64,000 nt of DNA, from assembly GCF_002582035.1 (NCBI RefSeq), contig NZ_NUQE01000039.1, positions 124,001 to 188,000 on the forward strand, written 5' to 3'. Each line of letters begins with the position of its first letter. Position 1 is the first letter of the stretch. The stretch is from Bacillus pseudomycoides (lineage in GTDB: Bacteria; Bacillota; Bacilli; Bacillales; Bacillaceae_G). This document shows, piece after piece, positions 28,035 through 37,036 of this stretch. Under the pieces are notes generated by a model. That model was not told the origin of the DNA, ran no database searches, and was given only the letters and a program-made list of their open reading frames with translations. The position numbers were made by a program, and so were the translations under genes.

Positions 28035-28865
28035 ATGAAAAAGGGATTCAAGAAGTTACTTACAACAGTGTTCTTTTTGGTAGCCGTAATTGCGATTGTT
28101 GTTGGTTGTTCTGGTAATTTAGATACAAGCAGTAAGTCAAATAATCAAAAAGTTACTGGAGAGAAAAAAGAAAAAGTAGAGTTAACTATATCTGCTGCTA
28201 CGAGCTTGCAAGACGCTCTTGTAGAACTTCAAAAAACATTTGAAAAGGATCATCCCGATATAAAGTTAAAGTTTAATTTTGGAGCTTCCGGAGCATTGCA
28301 ACAACAAATTGCACAAGGAGCACCAGTAGATATATTTTTCTCAGCTGCAAAAGATAAATTTGATGCGCTAGTTAAGGATGGATTCATTTCTAAAGAAGAT
28401 GGTGTTGATTTAGTTGGAAATGAGCTTGTGTTAGTCGTTCCTAAGGATACAGCTTCTGGTGTGAAAAACTTTGGGGATTTAACAAAAAAAGAAGTTAAAA
28501 GAATTTCAATTGGGACGCCTGAATCAGTACCCGCTGGTCAGTACGCAAAAGAGTCGTTTAAAAATATGAACTTATGGACGGGCATTGAATCAAAGGTTGT
28601 ATACGCAAAAGATGTACGTCAGGTTCTTTCATATGTAGAAACAGGAAATGTAGATGCTGGAGTCGTTTATAAAACAGATGCTCTTTCTTCGAATAAAGTT
28701 AACATTGTAGCAACAGCAGATAAACAAACTCATACACCTATCATTTATCCTGTTGGTATCATTAAGGATACGAAACATCGTACGGAAGCTAAGGAGTTTT
28801 ACGAGTTTCTTCAAAGTAAAGATGCTATGAAGACTTTAGAGAAATATGGTTTTACATCGAATTGA
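28035..28865 (+). CDS. modA: ModA, molybdate-binding lipoprotein
   Basis: This 276-residue solute-binding protein of the molybdate ABC importer has a lipoprotein signal peptide ending in VVGC, with Cys about residue 28 as lipidation site. It also has ModA motifs: SAATSLQDAL, FNFGASGALQQQI, VDIFFSAAKDK, and the later VVYAKDVRQVLSYVETGNVD and AGVVYKTDA. It would sit on the outer membrane face and pass molybdate to ModB. Start ATG 28035 follows AGGTGAAAG. It is cotranscribed with modB (9-base gap). Confidence 0.93.
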   Translation: MKKGFKKLLTTVFFLVAVIAIVVGCSGNLDTSSKSNNQKVTGEKKEKVELTISAATSLQDALVELQKTFEKDHPDIKLKFNFGASGALQQQIAQGAPVDIFFSAAKDKFDALVKDGFISKEDGVDLVGNELVLVVPKDTASGVKNFGDLTKKEVKRISIGTPESVPAGQYAKESFKNMNLWTGIESKVVYAKDVRQVLSYVETGNVDAGVVYKTDALSSNKVNIVATADKQTHTPIIYPVGIIKDTKHRTEAKEFYEFLQSKDAMKTLEKYGFTSN

Positions 28866-28874
28866 GGGGATTAA

Positions 28875-29531
28875 ATGATTCAAGAATTCCTAACACCGCT
28901 GCAGGTGTCTATTAAAGTTGCTATCATATCTGGACTCGTTGTTATTATTTTAGGAACTGTGGTGGGGCGAGTATTATCTCAAAAGTCATTTAAAGGAAAA
29001 GTAATAGTAGAAACTATCCTAATGCTTCCTTTAGTTCTCCCTCCTACTGTTGTGGGATTCTTTTTGATTATTATCTTAGGTAAGCAAAGTATACTTGGGA
29101 AAGTTATTGAATGGATTTTTAAGCAACCTGTTATTTTTACATGGTGGGCAGCTGTTATCGCGTCGATTGTTGTAGCCTTCCCACTTATGTATCAATCAGC
29201 AAAGAATGGTTTTCAAGGGATAGATCATGATATTGAAGATGCAGCTCGAGTGTGTGGGGCTAATGAATGGCAAGTCTTTTTCTTTATTTCTATCCCATTA
29301 TCTTTAAAAGCCATTGTCTCAGGAAGTATTTTAAGTTTTGCCAGGGTTCTTGGTGAATTTGGCGCAACATTAATGTTTGCAGGTAATATTCCGGGAGAGA
29401 CCCAGACGGTTCCAACAGCGATTTATCTAGCTATTGATTCTGGAAATATGAAGATGGCCTGGTTATGGGTTCTTTCAATTGTTTTACTTTCCTTTATTAT
29501 GTTGTTAATTATGCAAGTAAAACAGAATTAA
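28875..29531 (+). CDS. modB: ModB, molybdate ABC transporter permease
   Basis: This 218-residue permease has about five to six membrane segments and the EAA-type loop (DAARVCGANEWQVFFFISIP) that docks the ATPase, then RVLGEFGATLMFAG, which is typical of ModB. No ModC ATPase gene follows; the next gene is on the other strand. B. subtilis modAB (yvgLM) likewise lacks an adjacent ATPase, so a shared or distant ATPase probably energises it. Confidence 0.93.
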   Translation: MIQEFLTPLQVSIKVAIISGLVVIILGTVVGRVLSQKSFKGKVIVETILMLPLVLPPTVVGFFLIIILGKQSILGKVIEWIFKQPVIFTWWAAVIASIVVAFPLMYQSAKNGFQGIDHDIEDAARVCGANEWQVFFFISIPLSLKAIVSGSILSFARVLGEFGATLMFAGNIPGETQTVPTAIYLAIDSGNMKMAWLWVLSIVLLSFIMLLIMQVKQN

Positions 29532-29666
29532 TATCTGATTTTTTGAGCCAAATCTAAGTAATAAAGTCCTTTAAATCTAAAGGTTCTTCAACAATTGATC
29601 TTTAGTTATTGTGCTAACACCTTCTTTTAAGTACTTTTCATCGTAACCTTCATAAAACATTAACAT

Positions 29667-29719
29667 AAAGTGAAACTTCCATCAGTGGGGGTCTTACTGC
29701 CCGCGAATCGCGGGATAAA
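29667..29719 (-). repeat. bcr1-type repeat, truncated (copy B)
   Basis: AAAGTGAAACTTCCATCAGTGGGG is joined directly to GTCTTACTGCCCG and CGGGATAAA: the two ends of the element with the middle missing. Orientation is opposite to copy A, so A and B flank mrp-mobB-modAB as inverted repeats. Confidence 0.7.
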
Positions 29720-29726
29720 AATCCAG

Positions 29727-29768
29727 TATAAAAATCACCTTTTAGTCAAACTAAAAAGGTGATTTTTT
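29727..29768. terminator. Bidirectional terminator between modB and the YitT gene
   Basis: AAAATCACCTTTTAGT / ACTAAAAAGGTGATTTTTT forms a long stem with A- and T-runs on either side, suitable for transcripts from both directions. Confidence 0.8.
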
Positions 29769-29800
29769 GTGAAACTATATGAAAATTTTCTAGGCTATCA

Positions 29801-30673
29801 TTAATGAATATCATGTTTTCTGAAATTACCGCCCTTTACTTCTGCTACGTCATAAACCGTAACAAAGGCATTTGCATCAATTTCATGAATGATTTCTTTC
29901 ATTTTACTTTCTTCTAAACGGTTAATGACACAAGTGATTTCTTTAAATTGTTCATTTGAATAACCGCCGTAAACTTCATTATAAGTTGCACTTCGACCTA
30001 AGCGTTCTCGAATTGTCTCTACCATTAATTCAGGTTCCTTTGTGATAATTTTAAATGTTTTAGAACCACTTAAACCTACTTCAACGATGTGAATTACTTT
30101 AGAAGCAATAAAGTAAGCAATTGCTGACAGAATAGCCCCTTCAAGACCAAATACTGTTGAGACAACAATAAAGATAAACATGTTTAAAAATAAGATGAGG
30201 TCACTTGTCCCAAAAGGTAATTTTCGAGAAAGTAATACGGCTAACATATCAATTCCATCTAATGCACCACCATTACGCAATGCTAACCCCATACCAAAAC
30301 CGATGATAATCCCACCAACAACGGTAACTAACAATGTATCACCGTGAATAATAGTTTGTACGTTGTGCATAAGAATAGTACCGATTGCTAGTGAAGCAAT
30401 ACCGATAATTGAATAAATAGCAAAATTTTTACCAATTTGCTTATATCCTAACCAAACAAAAGGGATGTTAATGACTGCGATTAGAAGTCCTAATGGTAAT
30501 CCAAGTAGTTGTGAGCTAACAATACTTAAACCCGTCACACCACCGTCTGAAACGTTGTTTGGGATTAATACCGATTCTAGTCCATATGCTGTTATAAATG
30601 CCCCAATAATAATCATTAATACTCGGAAAACGATTTTTAGTTTATTGGGCTTGTGCTTTTTGATTGTACTCAT
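29801..30673 (-). CDS. YitT-family membrane protein (DUF161/DUF2179)
   Basis: This 290-residue protein has about five or six membrane segments in the first 200 residues (GAFITAYGLESVLIPNN; GGIIIGFGMGLALRNGGALDG) and a soluble C-terminal DUF2179 domain of about 80 residues (FKIITKEPELMVETI; ITCVINRLEESKMKEII). Function is unknown; the soluble domain resembles small ligand-binding folds. Bacilli have several paralogues. It has its own promoter region on the minus strand and no operon partner here. Confidence 0.87.
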   Translation of the reverse strand: MSTIKKHKPNKLKIVFRVLMIIIGAFITAYGLESVLIPNNVSDGGVTGLSIVSSQLLGLPLGLLIAVINIPFVWLGYKQIGKNFAIYSIIGIASLAIGTILMHNVQTIIHGDTLLVTVVGGIIIGFGMGLALRNGGALDGIDMLAVLLSRKLPFGTSDLILFLNMFIFIVVSTVFGLEGAILSAIAYFIASKVIHIVEVGLSGSKTFKIITKEPELMVETIRERLGRSATYNEVYGGYSNEQFKEITCVINRLEESKMKEIIHEIDANAFVTVYDVAEVKGGNFRKHDIH

Positions 30674-30940
30674 CTAATACCTCGTTTCAAACTATTTTCT
30701 CTTTTCATTACTACACATTTTTTAATCAGTTAGACTCATTCCTAATAACTATTTTAACACATTACCATCAGAATACTTCTTGAATATGTAGAAATCTTAA
30801 CAATCTCCTCTAAAAATGTAAAAAAGATAGCTAATTTCCTTTTATTTAACAAAATGATGCTGTCCCTCTATTTCTATAATATTATTTGTAGGATTTTCTC
30901 CTTTTTTGTCGAATTCGTTTGATATAAGGGGGGACATTAT

Positions 30941-33352
30941 ATGTTTATCAAAGACTTTTCTATCAACCTTTTTATTTTTGCTTTCCTAGTTAGTTCAATT
31001 ATATTCATCCAAGTGTTTGTAATGAAATCCAACCAGTTCATTGAAAAAATATATGGGGCAATCATTGCTGTTATTTTAATGGCATTTTCTTTTAAATACA
31101 TGGGGTTTTACTATGATCTTCGAGCTGTTCCTCTCATTTTTTCGTTTGTTTACTTTGGTCGTACTGCCGGTTGGATTACGGTACTTAGTATTTTTATCAT
31201 GCGTGTTACTTTTATGGATGGATATTGTGGACCATATGTCGTTGCTTTATTAGGAGTAGGTATTATATTTACTATTTTTAAAACTTATTTTAAAAACTTA
31301 CATCCGTTTAAATCTAGCTTCCTTTATCTAATTTGTTATATAGCTATGATTCGATTGGTAGGCGAATTGTTCATTCCGACTGCAATGCCTAACATTCTTT
31401 ATATTCAAGACTTATTCTTTATAAGTATAGGCCTTTTAATCGGACTTTTTCTGATGGAAGCTTATCAAAAATTATATTCCTTAACAGAAGAGTTATTTAA
31501 AATGAATCAAAAATTAAAAAAATCGAAGCAAGAGCTGAAAGATACTGTTCATGAACTGCAAGGAGGAATCTTTAAATTTATTAAAGTAGATACGCACTTT
31601 ATACATACGATGTGTGATGGACAATTTTATTATCAAAACGGATTTTATTCTGAACAAGTGGTAGGAAAAAGTTTACGTACTATCGATCCTTCCATTATCC
31701 CTTCCCATCTCGTTCCTCAATTACTGAAGTATTATGTACAAGCATGGGAAGGGAATGAAGTTATATTTGAAATCCCCTGGCCAGATGATGAAACCATTGC
31801 TCTAATCGCACTTAGGCCAATTAAGCAAAATGGAAAAGTGATTGAAGTTGTTGGTTCTGCAATTGATATTACAGAGAGAAAAAAAGTGGAGTGTGAATTA
31901 AAAACGACCACAGAATTACTGGAATCATTTGTAAATAACAACATAGATGCGATTGTCATCTCTGATCGAGAAGGACATATTTTACAAGTTAATAAAGCTT
32001 TTGAAACGATATTTGGTTGGTCAATACAAGAAGTTATCGGTAAAAAATTTCCTTCTATACCTAATTTTTTAATGGATGAATCTATAGAAATCGTTCGAAA
32101 TATTCTGTCTGGAAAATCTACAATTACTAGGTTAGAAACCATTAGACAACGAAAAAATGGGGATTTAATTGATGTAAGTATGACAATTTCACCTGTTCTA
32201 GATGTAAGGGGGAATATAATGGCTCTCTCTGCAATATGTAGGGACATTTCCGAAAGAAAACAAGCAGAAAAAGAACGACAACAATTATATCAACAATTGC
32301 AAGAAAGTGAATTGAAATATCGCGTCCTATTTGAACAGGCAGCGGATGCGGTATACGTAGTAGGATTGGATAAAAATCGAACTCCCACTCAATTTATTGA
32401 AGTAAATACGATTGGGTGTGAAAGGTTTAATTTAAGTAGAGATGAAATTGTTAGTACGCTATTTTTTGATCTTGTTTCTACGGATTCCTCCCTTATAAAA
32501 AGATTAATAGAAAAAATTAAAAAAGGGGAAGATTCTTTCACTCTGCAAGACGAATATGTTTTTCCTACAGGAAAGAAAATAACGACCGAATTTAGTATTC
32601 GTGTATTCAAGTTGAATGGAAAAGAAGTTTTCTTAAGTATTTCTCGAGATATTACCGAACGAATAAAGACGGAAGAATTATTAAGAAAATCCGAAAAGCT
32701 TGCTGTTGTAGGCCAATTAGCTACAGCAATAGCTCATGAAATTAGAAACCCTTTAACTGCAATGAAAGGATTTATGCAATTATTAAAAACAGCGGAAAAT
32801 GAAAAGAATCATCACTATATAAATATAGTATCATCAGAAATTGATCGAATTGAAAGCATTACGAATGAATTTATGGCAATAGCCAAACCACAGGCGGTGA
32901 AAATTCAGCCTAATGATATAAGTATGTTAATGAATCAAGTTGTCATGTTACTAGAGCCCCAAGCAATCATGAATAATATACAAATGAAGACAGAAGTTAT
33001 GTCTAATATTCCAATGATACTTTGTGAAGGGAATCAATTAAAACAAGTATTCGTTAATATCTTAAAAAATGCAATTGAATCTATGCCCACGGGAGGAGAA
33101 ATTGTAATTCAAATGAATAGAGCTGGCGATAATCAAATAAATATTCGATTTATTGATCAAGGATGCGGGATTCCTCAAGAGCGTATAGCATACCTTGGAG
33201 AACCCTTTTATAGCATTAAAGAAGAGGGGATTGGCTTAGGATTAATGATTTGTTACAAAATTATCGAAATGCATCAAGGCAAGATATGTATTGAAAGTGA
33301 AGTGAATAGAGGAACAACGATAGATGTTACTCTCCCCATCTGTAAATTATAA
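30941..33352 (+). CDS. PAS-domain sensor histidine kinase with 5TM sensor, orphan
   Basis: In this 803-residue kinase, residues 1-190 form several membrane helices of the 5TMR-LYT type (YDLRAVPLIFSFVYFGRTAG). Three PAS-like modules follow (about 205-315, 320-440, 455-570), two ending in DITER or DISER linkers. HisKA has the phospho-histidine in AIAHEIRNPLTAMKGFMQLL, and the HATPase N, G1 and G2 boxes are NILKNAIES, DQGCGIP and GIGLGL. No response regulator is adjacent. Orphan kinases with this HisKA type in the B. cereus group often feed the Spo0F/Spo0A phosphorelay; that is an inference here. Confidence 0.87.
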   Translation: MFIKDFSINLFIFAFLVSSIIFIQVFVMKSNQFIEKIYGAIIAVILMAFSFKYMGFYYDLRAVPLIFSFVYFGRTAGWITVLSIFIMRVTFMDGYCGPYVVALLGVGIIFTIFKTYFKNLHPFKSSFLYLICYIAMIRLVGELFIPTAMPNILYIQDLFFISIGLLIGLFLMEAYQKLYSLTEELFKMNQKLKKSKQELKDTVHELQGGIFKFIKVDTHFIHTMCDGQFYYQNGFYSEQVVGKSLRTIDPSIIPSHLVPQLLKYYVQAWEGNEVIFEIPWPDDETIALIALRPIKQNGKVIEVVGSAIDITERKKVECELKTTTELLESFVNNNIDAIVISDREGHILQVNKAFETIFGWSIQEVIGKKFPSIPNFLMDESIEIVRNILSGKSTITRLETIRQRKNGDLIDVSMTISPVLDVRGNIMALSAICRDISERKQAEKERQQLYQQLQESELKYRVLFEQAADAVYVVGLDKNRTPTQFIEVNTIGCERFNLSRDEIVSTLFFDLVSTDSSLIKRLIEKIKKGEDSFTLQDEYVFPTGKKITTEFSIRVFKLNGKEVFLSISRDITERIKTEELLRKSEKLAVVGQLATAIAHEIRNPLTAMKGFMQLLKTAENEKNHHYINIVSSEIDRIESITNEFMAIAKPQAVKIQPNDISMLMNQVVMLLEPQAIMNNIQMKTEVMSNIPMILCEGNQLKQVFVNILKNAIESMPTGGEIVIQMNRAGDNQINIRFIDQGCGIPQERIAYLGEPFYSIKEEGIGLGLMICYKIIEMHQGKICIESEVNRGTTIDVTLPICKL

Positions 33353-33399
33353 AACAAATGTTGTTAAATTTTAAAAAGGATACAAGATTATCTTAGCTT

Positions 33400-33545
33400 G
33401 ATAGGCATGGAGGAAGCGCCACGTGCCCATCAAGTTACAATTTTGCAGCACCCCAGAACGAAATTTTAGATATTCTTGTAACAAAGAAGCTCATTTTATC
33501 GTTTTGGAGTGTTTTTCTTTTTTAGCTTGCTGGTGATGAGGTAAA
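33400..33545. repeat. Insertion-sequence debris with hairpins (dispersed repeat copy 2)
   Basis: This stretch has CTTGATAGGCATG / CACGTGCCCATCAAG as one hairpin and CACCCCAGAACGA / TCGTTTTGGAGTG as a second, the latter followed by TTTTTC. Bases 33421-33470 resemble 6306-6355. It looks like a decayed mobile-element end, and the second hairpin may now terminate the kinase transcript. Confidence 0.45.
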
Positions 33546-33573
33546 AGCGGCTTAGTTAGAAAAAATAAAACAA

Positions 33574-33918
33574 TTATAGCTTCGTAACTTTCCAAATCAC
33601 CCCTGTGTTCGGGATAACACGTTCCTTAATTCCAGGTGATTTATAGATTCCGAAATCGGTAATATACATTTCATTTTGCTTTCCAAAAGTAACGTCAATG
33701 GGTCTTTCTAAACCGCCACCACCTGTTGTAAAAGCAGCAAACCCTGTTTTGTTGATTGCAAACGTCATGATTTACCCCGTTTCAATGTTGATTCTAGATA
33801 CACGATGCCCTACTTTTGGTGTAGGTTTAGCGCCTGTCGTATCAGGTGCTTCACTCCCAAATTCAGCAATAAAAGCCTCTCCAATAGGCCTGAAAGAAGG
33901 GGCATAATTGAAATTGTA
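33574..33918 (-). pseudogene. C-terminal remnant of a sugar-dehydrogenase-like beta-propeller protein
   Basis: The minus strand reads a propeller-type sequence (PIGEAFIAEFGSEAPDTTG, GHRVSRINIETG), then an in-frame TAA at 33772-33774, then continues in the same frame (GGGGLERPIDVTFG, ITDFGIYKSPG, VIPNTGVIWKV). It resembles the end of PQQ-type glucose/sorbosone dehydrogenase or related lipoproteins. The N-terminal part is absent and a TGA closes the frame upstream. It is a dead fragment. Confidence 0.6.
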
Positions 33919-34095
33919 TCAGTACGATACATCGTATCCCCCCTTAGAAAAAGCTTCTATTTTTAATTATTCATAGAGGAGTAGTCTTCATTCCAAGTGA
34001 TCGAAAAGCATGACTAATAGGTAATATTGCATAAAACATAAGGCAATGAATAGTATAGGAAGTGGCAAATGGGATATGTTGAGGGGGGGATTTCA

Positions 34096-34668
34096 ATGAA
34101 ACGGTTTGTTCGTTATTGGTGTAAACCGATGATAGAGACAGGTTCAAATTCTCTACATGTAAGAAAGGTGGCCCTTGCAACCCAATTGGTAATTACAGCC
34201 TTATTGAGTACATTTGCTGCCATGTTTCAATCAGCAGGGGGCATTATGCCGGGGATAGGATTTCTGATTAGTTGTCTAGCGACATTACCCATTTTTTTAG
34301 TCACTTACTTTTCTATCCGTCAAGGAATCCTTTCTTATATCCTTACAATTTTCCTCTTATTTATTATCCAGCCGAGTGAACTCATTATATTTCCGTTTAC
34401 AACAGGTTTATTAGGTGTAGCGCTGAGTGTGGCTTTTTTACAATTGAAGAGAAGAATTGCGGTTGTTTCTTTTTCAGCAGCATGTTTACTGGTGGGGATT
34501 ATGATAAATCTGTACGTATTCCGTTTTCCAGTTTTAGGTCCTACGGTTGATACAACTATGGATCCAAAGGTTATTGCATTAATATTTATATTAAGTTTTC
34601 TTTACTGTTGGATCTTCGCAGAGCTTTGTAGAATGTTCATAAATAGGTTGTGTCATGTATTGTCTTAG
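34096..34668 (+). CDS. Integral membrane protein of unknown function (190 aa)
   Basis: This 190-residue protein has about five hydrophobic segments (ATQLVITALLSTFAAMF; IGFLISCLATLPIFLVTYFS; IFILSFLYCWIFAELC). The overall pattern, a cytoplasmic N-terminus then compact helices with GIGF and ITGL-type turns, is reminiscent of ECF-type substrate-binding components or 5TM sensors, but I cannot assign it. ATG 34096 follows GAGGGGGGA; an earlier in-frame ATG at 34069 has no site. A terminator hairpin lies at 34715-34750. Confidence 0.6.
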   Translation: MKRFVRYWCKPMIETGSNSLHVRKVALATQLVITALLSTFAAMFQSAGGIMPGIGFLISCLATLPIFLVTYFSIRQGILSYILTIFLLFIIQPSELIIFPFTTGLLGVALSVAFLQLKRRIAVVSFSAACLLVGIMINLYVFRFPVLGPTVDTTMDPKVIALIFILSFLYCWIFAELCRMFINRLCHVLS

Positions 34669-34714
34669 GAATTGGGTGGAAATCTTTTCAAATGAATAAG
34701 CGTTGTAATAGCCT

Positions 34715-34750
34715 AAAAAATCCCTTCAAAAATCTGAAGGGATTTTTCAT
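34715..34750 (+). terminator. Terminator after the membrane-protein gene
   Basis: The perfect stem AAATCCCTTCA / TGAAGGGATTT is followed by TTC and is A-rich on the other side. Confidence 0.8.
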
Positions 34751-34788
34751 TCACGTAATCAGTGTTATCGGTAATTCCTTATTAGGGG

Positions 34789-35679
34789 TTAGTTCTTGCC
34801 TACTCCATTATGAAACGGTGTTTTTTTTGTCAGCACGAGCTCTGTAGTAATTGGTAAATGATCAGATGCAAGAGTGTCTATGACTTCCCCAGTACGAATT
34901 TTGACATCTTCAGAAGTAAAAATATAATCGATGCGACTTGTTGGTTTATCTGCAGGAATAGTATAGTCCTCATTTTGACCGAGTTCGGCAAATGCGTCTT
35001 TATATTGTGCAGTCATCTTCAGAATTTCCGCGCTTTCAGGGACGGCATTGAAGTCTCCCGCAAAGATTTTTGTTCCTTCTTTTTGTTTTGCGATGTCGAG
35101 TATTTCTCTTATCTGCAGATCCCTTTGTTCTGCTCTTCTATGATCAAGATGAGTGTTGTAGAAATGAATGTGGTTTCCTTTCACGTTAATCACAGTTTCC
35201 AAAAGACCGCGCTGTTCTGTCGGATTTACTGGATATGGAATATTAGTGAGCAGATGATTTTGGGAAGAAAGGATAGGATATTTGCTTAACACGGCCGTTC
35301 CATATTGCCGGCGGTGTTCTCCTTCCTGTAAAGGGTCATAGTCAAGATTTGCAGCATATGCATAGTGCATTCCTAAATAATTTGCCAACCATTTTGCTTG
35401 ATCTTCGAAATTACTGCGCTTCGAAAAATGATTATCTACTTCTTGCAAACCGATAATATCAGCATTCGATTGTTTAATAACTTCTGCAATTCTTTTCAAG
35501 TCCAAAATAGCATCTGTACCTTCTCCGTGATGAATATTATAAGACATAACTTTAATTCCAACCTCATTGCCTCTTTCAAATACAGGCGGTTCTGCCGCAA
35601 ATGCTTTACTATTGGATGAGAACATAGGAATCATGGACAGCAATAAAATAAAAGCAAAAATAAATGATTTCTTAAACAA
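34789..35679 (-). CDS. Secreted endonuclease/exonuclease/phosphatase-family hydrolase
   Basis: This 296-residue protein has a Sec signal peptide (KKSFIFAFILLLSMIPMFSS, cleavage near AFAAE) and an EEP domain: MSYNIHHG, IIGLQEV with the metal-binding Glu, THLDHR, FAGDFNAVP, and a C-terminal SDHLPI with catalytic Asp-His. Relatives are secreted phosphodiesterases, nucleases and sphingomyelinase-like enzymes. The start is probably TTG 35679, since GAGAGGGTG lies 6 bases upstream; a GTG at 35688 overlaps that site. The substrate is not readable from the sequence. Confidence 0.85.
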   Translation of the reverse strand: MFKKSFIFAFILLLSMIPMFSSNSKAFAAEPPVFERGNEVGIKVMSYNIHHGEGTDAILDLKRIAEVIKQSNADIIGLQEVDNHFSKRSNFEDQAKWLANYLGMHYAYAANLDYDPLQEGEHRRQYGTAVLSKYPILSSQNHLLTNIPYPVNPTEQRGLLETVINVKGNHIHFYNTHLDHRRAEQRDLQIREILDIAKQKEGTKIFAGDFNAVPESAEILKMTAQYKDAFAELGQNEDYTIPADKPTSRIDYIFTSEDVKIRTGEVIDTLASDHLPITTELVLTKKTPFHNGVGKN

Positions 35680-36036
35680 GTCTAACACCCTCTCAAAGTT
35701 TTCTACTAAATTACTTTTAAAGAATAAAATATTTTTATTGTTGAAATATTAGAATTTTGTAAAAGTTTTGTAAAAACCCCTTGAACTTGAGAGACTGAAA
35801 AACTCAAATGTAAACAAAAACAATAAAAATAGCATTCGAAATAGTAGTGCTGTTAACAATCTCTGCTGTCACGTATAAATTGAATGTGTAATTTAGATAT
35901 TAATTTATATATTAAAAAGTAATAATAATTAGAAAAATTATGTTAAAATAGTTATAAGATTATGAAGATAATTATTCAACAAACGAGCAGGATCGATAAA
36001 TAAGTAGTATTGGTTATTGAGGGAGTATAGGTGTAT
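35680..36036. other. AT-rich intergenic region
   Basis: About 350 bases with no ORF of interest. Promoter elements for the secreted hydrolase (minus strand) should be here. AAACTCAAATGTAAACAAA and a run of TTAAAAAGTAATAATAATTAGAAAAATTATG near 35912-35945 are merely AT-rich. Confidence 0.4.
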
Positions 36037-36114
36037 ATGAAAAGAGTAGATGTTGCATATGTACTTCTCATCGATAAAAATGACGGAACAATAAGAAAAC
36101 TACTGTTTAGATAG
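36037..36114 (+). pseudogene. Possible Nudix-hydrolase N-terminal stump
   Basis: A 25-codon ORF (MKRVDVAYVLLIDKNDGTIR, then KLLFR and stop) resembles the first strand of B. cereus-group Nudix hydrolases, which start MKRVDV-Y-L-D. Everything after residue 20, including the Nudix box, is missing. It has a weak GAGGGAGTATAGG upstream. It could equally be a chance short ORF. Confidence 0.35.
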
Positions 36115-36160
36115 ATTTCACTAGAGTAATCCTTATGAAATAAAATGGGGGAGTTAATAG

Positions 36161-36736
36161 ATGCAATCTGAAAGTATAGAACACTATTTCCAAACATTAA
36201 AACAGCAACGACATTGTTTTTTTCAAAAAGTACAATTTATTTCAAATGATAAACTATGGGAGCAAAAAGAAGGAAAATGGTCTATCGGTGAGCATATATA
36301 TCATCTTTATTTAATTTTAAGAATGGTTAAAGTTGCAACAAGATTTTCTTTTGTTCTTATTCCGTATGCAAAAATGAGAAGGAAGAAAGCATTTGCTAAT
36401 CAAATACATGATATTTATGCAGAATATAAAGAAAAGCATGGAAGAGGAATGAAAGCGCCTTTCATTTTAGTGCCACCGAAAAAAGTGCTTCATACTATGG
36501 ATAAAGAAGAGTTAAAGAGATTGTTGTTAAATGAAACGGATAAATTGAGAGAGTTAGTTATAAATATTGAAGAAGATATTGCTGGACATATTGTGTTTTT
36601 TGATCCAATGGCCAACTATCCTAACTTAATTCAGGCTATTCAGCTTTTAGCAATACATGAAGAACATCATTATAAAATTATCGAAAAATATTATAGCGAC
36701 ATGATTAATGAATCTAATGTTAAAGATAAGAACTAG
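36161..36736 (+). CDS. DinB/YfiT-superfamily protein
   Basis: This 191-residue four-helix-bundle protein belongs to the DinB-like superfamily. Metal-type histidines lie in WSIGEHIYHLYL (near residue 45) and in the C-terminal LAIHEEHHYKIIEKYY. Members include bacillithiol transferases and thiol-dependent metal enzymes, so a bacillithiol S-transferase or hydrolase activity is plausible but unproved. A GGGGGAG site precedes the ATG. It is a single-gene unit. Confidence 0.75.
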   Translation: MQSESIEHYFQTLKQQRHCFFQKVQFISNDKLWEQKEGKWSIGEHIYHLYLILRMVKVATRFSFVLIPYAKMRRKKAFANQIHDIYAEYKEKHGRGMKAPFILVPPKKVLHTMDKEELKRLLLNETDKLRELVINIEEDIAGHIVFFDPMANYPNLIQAIQLLAIHEEHHYKIIEKYYSDMINESNVKDKN

Positions 36737-36790
36737 ATAATATTATTATTACGGATATTTGAAAAGGAAAATGTTGTAGTTTATTCAGCT

Positions 36791-36881
36791 ATTCGCGGGC
36801 AGTGAGCCTACATCTCAAGATTCAGAGAGAAGCGAAGAAGATAGGTGAGAGATAAAAAACTCTTCACTGATGAAAGTATTC
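36791..36881 (+). repeat. bcr1-type repeat, degenerate (copy D)
   Basis: CGGGCAGTGAGCC, CTCAAGATTCAGAGAGAAGC, GAAGAAGATAGGTGAGAGAT and CTGATGAAAGT follow the order of the full element (reverse strand of 44206-44356) with many substitutions. Confidence 0.6.
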
Positions 36882-37036
36882 CAAAAATAATAAAGATACT
36901 AGTTCGCCGGTTTACCCTGCTACAGAAAGATGAGACGAAAATATATTTTAGTTGAATTCTTAAATTGATTGGTATGGGAGACTTGTAGGTAATATTATAT
37001 TTTTCAGAATTAAGACTATGTCTAAAAGAGAGAAGT

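Noticed and set aside
35398-35619. Plus-strand frames opposite the secreted hydrolase
   Set aside because: Shadow frames of a well-supported minus-strand gene.
36791-36881. Repeats examined as a possible CRISPR or small RNA
   Set aside because: No regularly spaced direct repeats; the structure matches the dispersed bcr1-type element.
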